Numbered from the stretch's first letter, positions 1 through 5,541 are shown. The stretch: DNA of 8,867 nt from an uncultured Eubacteriales bacterium (GCA_905205855.1 CAJLFL010000072.1:1-8867); one strand, 5' to 3'. Numbers and translations: made by a program. Notes: a model not told the origin generated them from the sequence alone.

Positions 1-20
1 CTTAATTTGTACCTTGGCAT
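1..20 (-). CDS. 5' end of an unidentified gene running off the left edge
   Basis: Only the first six codons (MPRYKL) are inside the window, so no function can be given. The start is well supported: GGAGG at 29-33 lies 8 nt before the ATG, and a good sigma-A promoter with a 17-bp spacer lies just upstream. The gene is probably transcribed on its own, away from the fragment-rich region behind it. Confidence 0.7.
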
Positions 21-47
21 AATTTAAACCTCCAAAATGATATTTTT

Positions 48-76
48 ATTATATACCATTTCGGAGGCTTCGTAAA
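48..76 (-). promoter_or_regulatory. Sigma-A promoter of the left-edge gene
   Basis: On the minus strand a perfect -10 TATAAT (48-53) is preceded by exactly 17 bp and a -35-like TTTACG (71-76, 4 of 6 consensus). It is followed by a GGAGG ribosome site and an ATG at 20. The -35 element overlaps the perfect palindrome GTAAAGACTTTAC (72-84). Confidence 0.7.
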
Positions 77-84
77 GACTTTAC
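72..84. promoter_or_regulatory. Palindrome GTAAAGACTTTAC over the -35 box, possible operator
   Basis: A 6-1-6 perfect inverted repeat overlaps the -35 box of the left-edge gene. Its position fits a repressor site, but a 13-bp palindrome in AT-rich DNA can arise by chance. I do not recognise a specific regulator for it. Confidence 0.3.
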
Positions 85-110
85 ACAAAATTCGGGGTTG
101 ACTTTTTAAA

Positions 111-286
111 CTACTCCGCACTCTCTTTCAGAACTCCTGTCAACACCTCATAATGATCATCGAACAATATTACACCTTCTGTATATATTTCAATTTTAAT
201 TCTTCCATCACATCACTATAGCTTACTTCACCACGATCAATTTTTTTAAGATTTTTCATACCCTCATCCGCAAACAAAACGGCCAT
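111..286 (-). pseudogene. Small degraded gene with a one-base frame break
   Basis: One minus-strand frame runs from an ATG at 286 (or 259, beginning MKNLKKIDRGEVSYSDVMEE) and hits TAA at 170-172. A second frame carries on with coding-like sequence (IEIYTEGVILFDDHYEVL) to TAG at 111-113. Adding one A to the AAAA run just after MEEL would join the two into a single protein of about 58 residues. That pattern is what a recent one-base deletion gives. The family is not recognised. The ATG at 286 lies inside the hairpin at 276-314, so the 259 start may be the better one. Chance open frames cannot be excluded. Confidence 0.3.
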
Positions 287-314
287 AACCGAGTGCACCG
301 GTTATGGCCGTTTT
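276..314. terminator. Perfect 16-bp hairpin, probable bidirectional terminator
   Basis: The arms AAAACGGCCATAACCG (276-291) and CGGTTATGGCCGTTTT (299-314) pair without mismatch around a 7-nt loop, AGTGCAC. Each strand ends the hairpin in TTTT, which allows intrinsic termination in either direction, though the T tract is short. Gene-end-like fragments lie on both sides. Confidence 0.6.
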
Positions 315-329
315 GATGGCTCAATCTTC

Positions 330-477
330 TCATAGCACAATTTTGTATTGATAGCTGATTTCCTCTTTGTGATCGAAATGACGGCGGTTTGCGCGCGTCA
401 CCGTAATGTTTCGTCCGGGACACATCTCTAAAAAGATGATAGAAAAGTATGAAAGTGACCTTAGCAGCAAGGCGTAA
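330..477. other. Two opposed gene-end-like fragments, unresolved
   Basis: On the plus strand, 382-477 is open and ends in a coding-like tail (SKKMIEKYESDLSSKA, then TAA). It begins directly after an in-frame TGA and is followed by the terminator at 500-539. On the minus strand, 425-330 reads a tail that starts MCPGRNITVTRANRRHF and ends EEISYQYKIVL, then TGA, followed by the hairpin at 276-314. The two overlap, so at most one need be genuine over the shared part. Neither has a convincing ribosome site. I read this as remnants of lost genes, possibly from mobile DNA, and do not assign a family. Confidence 0.25.
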
Positions 478-499
478 GTAAATTCTTTTTAAAACTTCA

Positions 500-539
500 A
501 AAAAGGCAGAGAGCTGATACTATATGCTCTCTGCTTTTT
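500..539. terminator. Strong terminator hairpin, both orientations
   Basis: GGCAGAGAGC (505-514) pairs with GCTCTCTGCT (526-535) around an 11-nt loop. Flanking A and T runs extend the stem to about 14 bp. Reading rightwards it ends in TTTTT. Reading leftwards it ends in TTTTTT. It could end the minus-strand ORF that stops at 572 and the plus-strand fragment that stops at 477. Confidence 0.7.
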
Positions 540-571
540 AACATCTTTTTCCGATATATTTGAAAAACAAA

Positions 572-859
572 TCAAAGATTTGTTCTCATTTGGTAACAGC
601 CTGTTTTGGTTACACCAACATAAAACCCCGGCAGAGTTTTATGTTCATCTACGGTCATCATCTGCACAGAACATCCTTCCGCTGCCCGTTTACACTTTCC
701 GACTATCTGAAGATTTCTTTTTAGTCTTTTATAGGTGAACATCACAGACATATCATATATAACTACCAAAGCAAATTTGTGGTATTCATTTTCAAGCATT
801 TTTTCTGTTAGTGCTTTTTTCGTAGCACACAGCTTTTTGGCATACTCTCCTGTGCTCAT
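572..859 (-). CDS. Hypothetical 95-residue protein
   Basis: This open frame of 95 residues begins with ATG at 857-859, MSTGEYAKKLCATKKALT. The first half is Lys-rich and probably helical. The second half holds five of the protein's six Thr/Gly-flanked or basic-flanked short motifs, including three Cys (GKCKRAAEGC, KTGCYQ). I see no signal peptide or membrane segment and recognise no family. The start lies 2 nt after the TAA of an upstream fragment (862-864), as in a compact operon, but the nearest GGAGG is some 30 nt upstream, so the translation signal is weak. A terminator hairpin follows at 500-539. It may be a real small gene or the tail of a decayed one. Its neighbours are all fragments, which argues for caution. 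Confidence 0.35.
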   Translation of the reverse strand: MSTGEYAKKLCATKKALTEKMLENEYHKFALVVIYDMSVMFTYKRLKRNLQIVGKCKRAAEGCSVQMMTVDEHKTLPGFYVGVTKTGCYQMRTNL

Positions 860-861
860 AT

Positions 862-969
862 TTATTGCCGGAAGTAATTTTTTAATCTTTCCTCCGATTG
901 CTCCGGTTTTACATTAAGCTTGAACTCATACGAAGCCAAGCCGTCCCACCAATCGGTTATCCGTTCAGA
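862..969 (-). pseudogene. C-terminal fragment of an unidentified protein
   Basis: Thirty-five codons with normal coding character end in TAA at 862-864. They include RITDWWDGLASYEFKLNV and, near the end, EERLKNYFRQ. An in-frame TAG at 970-972 closes the frame upstream and no start codon with a ribosome site is present. A terminator hairpin at 1003-1033 lies upstream in the same orientation. The fragment therefore looks like the 3' end of a gene whose body was lost. The frame abuts the 95-residue ORF starting at 859. No family is recognised. Confidence 0.35.
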
Positions 970-1002
970 CTACAAAAGCATATATCTCCGAGAATTAAGT
1001 AC

Positions 1003-1033
1003 GAAAAAGGGTTTGCGGAATTTCCGCAAGCCC
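1003..1033 (-). terminator. Intrinsic terminator, minus strand
   Basis: GGGTTTGCGGAA (1009-1020) pairs almost perfectly (one G-T) with TTCCGCAAGCCC (1022-1033). On the minus strand the hairpin is followed by TTTTT (1004-1008). No intact gene is seen upstream between here and the tRNA terminator, so it may be left over from a lost gene. Confidence 0.6.
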
Positions 1034-1234
1034 TCTCTGTTGCTGACCAAATCGACATTATATCTCTATGGTTCGGCATTCGTGTATGATGTGAACCTTT
1101 TAGATATTTTAATTTTGATTTTTCTTTGCTGTATTGATTGACGCAATTAATATTTTCTTTATTCTTTATTTCAGTACATTTTTCACTTTTACTTATTACT
1201 TTCCATAAATCCGTACATCCTATTAAGGAATAGT
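1034..1234. other. AT-rich stretch without a supported gene
   Basis: I see no gene with a ribosome site, domain or recognisable motif here. A minus-strand frame of about 107 codons covers 957-1280, but it starts inside the tRNA terminator and reads through the hairpin at 1003-1033, so I do not accept it. AAATCCGTAC at 1207-1216 is an inverted copy of part of the tRNA terminator. Confidence 0.5.
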
Positions 1235-1272
1235 GAAAAAATAAAATCCATACACTTTCGCGTACGGATTTT
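1235..1272 (-). terminator. Terminator of tRNA-Lys
   Basis: On the minus strand AAAATCCGTACGC (1272-1260) and GTGTATGGATTTT (1255-1243) form a 13-bp stem with two G-U pairs, closed by a GAAA tetraloop. ATTTTTT follows. The hairpin begins at the very next base after the encoded CCA, so the primary transcript would have almost no single-stranded 3' trailer before the stem. Confidence 0.85.
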
Positions 1273-1349
1273 TGGTACACCTTCAGGGATTCGAACCCTG
1301 GACACCCTGATTAAGAGTCAGGTGCTCTAGCCAGCTGAGCTAAAGGTGC
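1273..1349 (-). tRNA. tRNA-Lys (anticodon CTT)
   Basis: The cloverleaf is complete. The acceptor is GCACCTT with AAGGTGT (G1-U72 wobble), followed by A73 and an encoded CCA. The D arm is AGCTCAGCTGGCTAGAGC. The anticodon stem CCTGA/TCAGG holds the loop CTCTTAA, with anticodon CTT reading AAG lysine codons. The T arm is CAGGG-TTCGAAT-CCCTG. It stands alone as a single tRNA gene between its own consensus promoter and its own terminator. Confidence 0.95.
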
Positions 1350-1378
1350 ATTTTGTAGTGCTCCGAGGCACAAGAAAA

Positions 1379-1407
1379 ATTATACTACGTTTTTCAGCTT
1401 TTGTCAA
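1379..1407 (-). promoter_or_regulatory. Consensus sigma-A promoter of tRNA-Lys
   Basis: TTGACA (1402-1407) and TATAAT (1379-1384) are both perfect and exactly 17 bp apart. The DNA just upstream is a long A/T run that could act as an UP element. The expected start point near 1372 leaves a leader of about 20 nt before G1 of the tRNA. Confidence 0.9.
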
Positions 1408-1426
1408 TAACTTTTTTTATTTTTTT

Positions 1427-1500
1427 GAAAAAAAGTTCGAAGAAAGCTTCGGAAATAAGAATTTCAGTGGCAGAATCCGAAACTTTTGTCTGATTCTGCC
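1427..1500 (-). terminator. Termination region after the metal ATPase gene
   Basis: Two hairpins follow the ATPase stop codon. The first pairs GGCAGAATC (1469-1477) with GATTCTGCC (1492-1500) around 14 nt but has no T run. The second pairs TTCGAAG (1436-1442) with CTTCGGAA (1447-1454) with one bulge, and is followed on the minus strand by seven T residues (1428-1434). The second is the likelier terminator, and it would insulate the tRNA promoter just downstream. Confidence 0.6.
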
Positions 1501-1525
1501 GCCTAACCCATAATAAATACTAATA

Positions 1526-3367
1526 TTATTCGCTTTTCAATGCCCGCATAGCATTAAGTACAGCAATAACCGAAACGCCTACATCTGCAAATACTGCCTC
1601 CCACATATTTGCCATACCCAAAGCGCCCAATGCCAGCACAATTATTTTTACCGCAAGGGCAAAAACTATATTTTGACCTGCAATACGCAATGTATGCTTG
1701 GATATTCTTATCGCATCTGCAATACGGCTTATTTTATCATCCATTAAAACAACATCTGCTGCTTCTATTGCGGCATCAGAGCCCATACCGCCCATTGCAA
1801 TACCTAAATCCGATCTTGAAAGCACAGGAGCATCGTTGATACCATCACCAACAAATACAAGCGCACCTTTATCTGATTTATACTTCAAAAGCTCCTCAAC
1901 ACGAGTGACCTTATCCTCCGGTAAAAGTTTAGTATATGCTTCGTCTATACCAAGCTCCTTTGCAACGCTTTGTCCTACGCTGTCGGCATCGCCGGTGAGC
2001 ATAACCGTTTTCTTTATTCCAAGCTCTTTGAGGCTCGCAATAGCATCTGCTGCACCGCTCTTTATTTCATCAGAAATCACAATATGTCCTGCATACTTTC
2101 CGTCAACGGCAACATGAATTGTTGTTCCGACTCTGTGACAAGGATGCCATACAGCGCCTTCGCTTTCCATAAGCTTATCATTTCCTACGCAAACACGTCT
2201 GCCGTCAATAAAAGCCTGCACACCTTTTCCGGGAATTTCTTTAACCTCCTGAACTCTGCTCTCATCAATTTTTTGATTCCACGCGTCACGCAATGAATGT
2301 GAAATCGGATGATTGGAATATATCTCCGCCATAGCCGCAAGTTCAAGTAATTCCATCTCGGAACAGTGATCAGGATGAACCGCCGTTACATTAAACACAC
2401 CTTTGGTAAGTGTACCCGTTTTATCAAATACAACAATTTCCGTTTTGGCAAGCACCTCCATATAACTGCTGCCTTTTATTAAAATTCCGCTTTTAGAAGC
2501 ACCGCCAATTCCGCCGAAAAAGCTGAGCGGTACAGATATAACCAAAGCACAAGGACAGGATATAACAAGGAATATCATAGCACGATGCACCCATTCTATC
2601 CAATCACCTGTAATTATTGATGGTATAAATGCAAGCAAGACCGCACCGATAACCACTGCAGGAGTATAATACTTAGCAAATGTTGTAATAAACTTTTCGG
2701 TTTTTGCCTTTTTACTTCCGGCGTTTTCAACCAAATCAAGAATTCTTGCAACAGTTGATTCTCCGTAAGCTTTAGTTGTGCGTACCTTTAGTACACCGCT
2801 TTGATTGATACATCCGCTTATCACATCATCACCGGGCTGCACATCATTCGGCATAGACTCTCCGGTTATGGCAGATGTATCCATAGCCGAGTTTCCTTCA
2901 AGTATAACACCATCAAGAGGCACTCTTTCTCCCGGCATTATAACGATTACAGAACCTACCTCTACCCCCTCCGGCGAAATCTGTTCTGTTTTACCGTCTT
3001 TTTCTATATTTGCATAATCAGGACGAATATCCATAAGTGTTGCAATAGATTTACGTGATTTTCCTACCGCGTAACTTTGGAAAAGCTCGCCGACCTGATA
3101 GAAAAGCATAACAACAACTGCTTCCGGATATTCTCCGGTAAAAAAAGCTCCTACAGTAGCAAGTGACATCAAAAAGTTTTCATCAAAAATTTGTCCGTGC
3201 AAAATATTTCGTACTGCACGCCACAGTACATCCCAGCCTATAACGCCAAAGGGAACAAGAAATGCAGCAAGCCTTATCCATCCTTTAAACGGAACAAGTA
3301 TCACCACAGCAAAAAGCACAGCGCTGATTAAAATTCTTATCAGCATCTTTTTTTGTTTTGCAGACAT
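1526..3367 (-). CDS. cadA: P1B-2 type Zn/Cd/Pb-exporting ATPase without HMA domain
   Basis: A 613-residue inner-membrane pump that uses ATP to export divalent soft metals. Seen in order: N-terminal membrane segments (about 10-95), actuator motif TGES (168-171), the metal-binding CPC in a transmembrane segment (271-273), phosphorylation site DKTGTLT (Asp315), the HP pair (353-354), MLTGD (456-460) and GDGINDAP (507-514). Lys574 and Asp595 (in DVGVSV) in the last two membrane segments match the Lys/Asp pair of ZntA/CadA pumps. That points to Zn/Cd/Pb and away from copper. Unlike usual CadA proteins it has no N-terminal heavy-metal domain; the first residues are MSAKQKK and then membrane. A separate HMA gene lies 30 bp upstream. 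GGAGG at 3378-3382 sits 10 nt from the ATG. It is the last gene of an ArsR-controlled operon. Confidence 0.93.
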   Translation of the reverse strand: MSAKQKKMLIRILISAVLFAVVILVPFKGWIRLAAFLVPFGVIGWDVLWRAVRNILHGQIFDENFLMSLATVGAFFTGEYPEAVVVMLFYQVGELFQSYAVGKSRKSIATLMDIRPDYANIEKDGKTEQISPEGVEVGSVIVIMPGERVPLDGVILEGNSAMDTSAITGESMPNDVQPGDDVISGCINQSGVLKVRTTKAYGESTVARILDLVENAGSKKAKTEKFITTFAKYYTPAVVIGAVLLAFIPSIITGDWIEWVHRAMIFLVISCPCALVISVPLSFFGGIGGASKSGILIKGSSYMEVLAKTEIVVFDKTGTLTKGVFNVTAVHPDHCSEMELLELAAMAEIYSNHPISHSLRDAWNQKIDESRVQEVKEIPGKGVQAFIDGRRVCVGNDKLMESEGAVWHPCHRVGTTIHVAVDGKYAGHIVISDEIKSGAADAIASLKELGIKKTVMLTGDADSVGQSVAKELGIDEAYTKLLPEDKVTRVEELLKYKSDKGALVFVGDGINDAPVLSRSDLGIAMGGMGSDAAIEAADVVLMDDKISRIADAIRISKHTLRIAGQNIVFALAVKIIVLALGALGMANMWEAVFADVGVSVIAVLNAMRALKSE

Positions 3368-3397
3368 TTAATTCAAACCTCCTTTCGGACAGTTATG

Positions 3398-3619
3398 TTA
3401 TTTTATAACTATTTCGCAGTCAGGTTCAATCTTACGGCAAACCTTTACTGCTTTTTTTAATATTTCATCAAATTTGTCATCATTGGCATCCAATGTAAGT
3501 TTCTGACTTATAAAGCTTACAGTAGCAGCGTTTACTCCGTCAATTTTATTAATAGCTTCTTCCATTTTTGCTGCACAGTTAGCGCAATCTAAGTCATTTA
3601 ATGCAAATACCTTTTTCAT
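3398..3619 (-). CDS. Free-standing heavy-metal-associated (HMA) domain protein
   Basis: The 73 residues are the length of a single ferredoxin-like HMA domain, and the start MKKVFALNDLDCANCAAKME holds the metal-binding motif with Cys12 and Cys15. The Asp just before the first Cys (DCxxC) is typical of HMA domains attached to Zn/Cd/Pb ATPases. The following helix (AINKIDGV) and strand (VSFISQKLTL) fit the fold. The protein is soluble. It lies between the repressor gene (22-bp gap) and the ATPase gene (30-bp gap). My inference is that it is the split-off N-terminal domain of the pump, or a metallochaperone that hands Zn/Cd to it. A CopZ-type copper chaperone is less likely given the DCxxC motif and the operon. 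Confidence 0.88.
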   Translation of the reverse strand: MKKVFALNDLDCANCAAKMEEAINKIDGVNAATVSFISQKLTLDANDDKFDEILKKAVKVCRKIEPDCEIVIK

Positions 3620-3641
3620 AATTATTCAAATCCTTTCATTA

Positions 3642-4019
3642 TTATTCAGCAACATGCTCCATGCCCTGACTTATTATTTTTTTCACATGATCATCTGCCA
3701 ATGAATAAAAAATTACTTTTCCCTCACGGCGAAATCTGACCAGTTTATTATTTTTCAAAACTCTGAGCTGATGCGAAACCGCATTCTGACTTACTCCGAC
3801 AAGCTGACCTATATCGCCCACACAAAGCTCGTCATCCTTTAATACATAAAGAATTTTTATCCTTGTCGAATCACCAAAAACCTTAAACAGTTCAGCTAAA
3901 TCATATAAAACCTCATCCGGCGGCATATCATCCGTTATCTTCTTTACCATATCCTCATGGGCGCGTAAAAATTCGCCGCCTTCGGATTCAATTCGGGTGT
4001 TTTCCTGTTCGCTCATCAT
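3642..4019 (-). CDS. ArsR/SmtB-family zinc-type metal-sensing repressor
   Basis: A dimeric winged-helix repressor of 125 residues from the chosen start. LFKVFGDSTRIKILYVL and the recognition helix VSQNAVSHQLRVLKNNKLV (about 77-95) are classic for the family. The C-terminal helix carries D109-x-H111-x10-H122-xx-E125, the exact spacing of the alpha-5 zinc site of SmtB and CzrA. Helix 3 has ELCVGD with one Cys where CadC has two (ELCVCD), so the CadC alpha-3N cadmium site is probably absent. It should leave DNA when Zn binds and release the HMA-ATPase operon. An ATG at 4035-4037 is in frame but lies inside the operator and has no ribosome site. AAAGGA at 4029-4034 sits 9 nt before the ATG at 4019, which I prefer (4016 is also possible). 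Confidence 0.9.
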   Translation of the reverse strand: MMSEQENTRIESEGGEFLRAHEDMVKKITDDMPPDEVLYDLAELFKVFGDSTRIKILYVLKDDELCVGDIGQLVGVSQNAVSHQLRVLKNNKLVRFRREGKVIFYSLADDHVKKIISQGMEHVAE

Positions 4020-4034
4020 ACATTCACATCCTTT

Positions 4035-4056
4035 CATATGAACATCTGCTCATATG
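4035..4056. promoter_or_regulatory. ArsR/SmtB operator, 10-2-10 inverted repeat
   Basis: CATATGAACA, two bases, then TGCTCATATG: nine of ten positions are symmetric. The core ATATGAACA resembles the TGAACA half-sites bound by SmtB and CzrA. The right end overlaps the -10 box (4054-4059), so bound repressor would block RNA polymerase. Confidence 0.75.
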
Positions 4057-4082
4057 TTATCACTTTATACTTAATCTGTCAA
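4054..4082 (-). promoter_or_regulatory. Promoter of the metal-resistance operon
   Basis: Perfect -35 TTGACA (4077-4082), 17-bp spacer, then TAACAT (4054-4059, 4 of 6 consensus). The operator at 4035-4056 covers the end of the -10 and the expected start point. A long A/T run lies upstream of the -35. Confidence 0.8.
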
Positions 4083-4112
4083 TAGTTTTTTTGAAAAAAT
4101 TTTTTATTGCAT

Positions 4113-4139
4113 AAAAAAGCAACCGTTTATGGCTGCCTT
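4113..4139 (-). terminator. Terminator after the acetyltransferase gene
   Basis: On the minus strand AAGGCAGCC (4139-4131) pairs with GGTTGCTTT around the loop ATAAAC, and TTTTTT closes it. It lies 20 nt beyond the GNAT stop codon and just before the promoter of the metal operon, so it separates the two units. Confidence 0.8.
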
Positions 4140-4159
4140 AAATTCTGTATGTTTAATTT

Positions 4160-4645
4160 CTACGAAAGCTCTTTAATATAAAACTTATCCATTGTGCTGT
4201 GCAGAACAAAATCTGGACGATTTATCTCTTTAAAGCCAAGCTTTACATATAAGTGTATAGCAGATTTCAAATCCGAGTGTGTTTCAAGGTATAATTTTTT
4301 ATACTTCATGTCTTTTGCAAAGTCTTCTGCTGTCTGCATTAACATTCTCCCTATGCCCTTTCCCTTAGCAGCATCAGTCAGATAAAGCTTTTGTATTTCG
4401 GCACATGAATCAATGTTTTCAAATTCCGCAACACCCACACCGCCTAAAATTTGCTCATCCTCAGCAATGAAATATGCCCTCTTTTCCGGCATAAATAAAT
4501 AATATGCACTTAAAAAATCCAACTCAGAATCGAAATATGCAGTTCCGGGAATATCAAGATTGACTTTCTTCAAATTTGTTTTTATAATATCTGCAATTAT
4601 CGGATTATCTGCAGCAGTAATCAATCGTATTTTAATGTTATTCAT
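4160..4645 (-). CDS. GNAT-family N-acetyltransferase
   Basis: A soluble 161-residue enzyme that transfers acetyl from acetyl-CoA to an amine; the substrate cannot be told. The acetyl-CoA pyrophosphate loop is KGKGIG (94-99), preceded by the strand EIQKLYL. The second half has YKKLYLETH and AIHLYVKLGFKEI, the usual motif B of the fold. The start MNNIKIRLIT is chosen over an in-frame GTG at 4678, which overlaps the previous gene. GGAGG at 4659-4663 serves it at a rather long 13 nt. A three-codon frame (MYL, 4653-4642) at an ideal 5-nt spacing overlaps this start as ATGA. It follows the broken DUF554 gene in one transcription unit. Confidence 0.85.
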   Translation of the reverse strand: MNNIKIRLITAADNPIIADIIKTNLKKVNLDIPGTAYFDSELDFLSAYYLFMPEKRAYFIAEDEQILGGVGVAEFENIDSCAEIQKLYLTDAAKGKGIGRMLMQTAEDFAKDMKYKKLYLETHSDLKSAIHLYVKLGFKEINRPDFVLHSTMDKFYIKELS

Positions 4646-4665
4646 AAATACATAATATCCTCCTT

Positions 4666-5372
4666 TTAAAAACTCCACGGCAGATATGCCGCCAAAATTG
4701 CAAGTAAAATTGCCGGCAGCATATTTGCTACATTGATTTTTTTACCCCAAACCAGGTTTATACCTATACAAAAAATTAAAACAGAGCTAATCAAGGATAA
4801 ATATGCAACGGCTGTTTCTGTCATAATTGGCGATATTAAACGTGCAAGCACGGTTATACATCCCTCAAAAAAGAACACCGGAATTGCCGAAAAAGCACAG
4901 CCCTTTCCCATAGATGATGTCATAACCGCAATAATGATAAAACCCAAAACTGATTTTACAGCAAGTGTTGAATAATCATTCAACATTCCATCCTGTATAG
5001 CTCCGACAACAGCCATTGCACCTATTGATACTGTCAGGGAAGCGGTCACAAAAGCATTTACAAATCCGGCATCGCCGCTGTTTCCGGTCTTCATTTTAAG
5101 CCACTCTCGAAATTGCCCAAATCTTTTTTCGATGCAGAACCTATTGCGATACATAATACAACAAGCATTGATTTGCCGCTTACAATTTTCAGATTTTCAA
5201 TTTTTAACAGTCCCTCCATAACTCCTGCAATCGCTATAAAAATAACACTTATTCCGCAAGCTGTGTTCAATGCCTTTTGCTGCTCCGAATTAAACAATCT
5301 CCCGGTAAAATGACCTATAGCGCAGCCGGCTATTATGCTGACGCTGTTTATTATTGTTCCCAGTCCTATCAT
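4666..5372 (-). pseudogene. DUF554 (YdfK/YqgA-like) membrane protein, frameshifted
   Basis: Two overlapping frames together make one DUF554 protein. The N-terminal part (5372 to about 5130) reads MIGLGTIINSVSIIAGCAIG and continues to VVLCIAIGSASKK before reaching TGA at 5091. The C-terminal part, in the -1 frame, carries IEKRFGQFREWLK, then GNSGDAGFVNAFVTASLTVS, and ends near LPAILLAILAAYLPWSF. Family members I recall have about 6-10 residues (a GE-containing stretch) between the IAIGS-like and IEKRF-like segments. These are missing, so a deletion of a length not divisible by three near 5124-5141 is the simplest reading. The intact protein is an integral membrane protein of unknown function with several hydrophobic segments. 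ATG at 5372 is preferred over an upstream TTG. The downstream acetyltransferase is still intact. Confidence 0.8.
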
Positions 5373-5405
5373 TAGTCCGCCTGCCAATCTCTATCTGTTT
5401 TATTC

Positions 5406-5434
5406 ATTATACTGCAAAACCTTTTAAAAGACAA
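5406..5434 (-). promoter_or_regulatory. Promoter of the DUF554-acetyltransferase unit
   Basis: Perfect -10 TATAAT (5406-5411), 17-bp spacer and -35 TTGTCT (5429-5434, 4 of 6 consensus). It lies between the hydrogenase terminator and the DUF554 start at 5372. Confidence 0.7.
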
Positions 5435-5477
5435 TCACTTCTGTCACCTTTCTCCCTTTTATGAATGAAAAAAGTAA

Positions 5478-5506
5478 ATTCCGCAGGTTTTTTACCCCTG
5501 CGGAAT
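5478..5506 (-). terminator. Terminator of the hydrogenase operon
   Basis: A perfect 10-bp stem, ATTCCGCAGG (5478-5487) with CCTGCGGAAT (5497-5506), encloses a 9-nt loop. On the minus strand TTACTTTTTT follows. It lies 35 nt after the hydA stop codon and ends the operon. Confidence 0.8.
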
Positions 5507-5541
5507 ACTGCTGTAATAATCTTTTTTCAGATGTCTTTGAA

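Noticed and set aside
957..1280. 107-residue minus-strand frame
   Set aside because: It starts within the tRNA terminator, crosses the strong hairpin at 1003-1033, has no ribosome site, and its composition changes along the frame.
1469..1500. Nine-bp hairpin as the sole ATPase terminator
   Set aside because: It has no T run after it. The hairpin at 1436-1454 with seven T residues is better, so this one is at most an accessory structure.
4160..4678. Acetyltransferase start at the GTG at 4678
   Set aside because: It would overlap the end of the DUF554 gene and would translate the GGAGG ribosome site. The ATG at 4645 gives a normal GNAT N-terminus.
5124..5129. Programmed -1 frameshift on AAA AAA in the DUF554 gene
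   Set aside because: The site is G AAA AAA G, not the favourable A AAA AAG in the right phase. No clear stimulatory structure was seen, and conserved residues seem to be missing at the junction. Kept only as an alternative.
4666..5154. A separate gene starting at the ATG at 5154
   Set aside because: Its first residues (MYRNRF) are out-of-frame reading of the DUF554 N-terminal part, and it has no ribosome site. It is the shifted second half of one gene.
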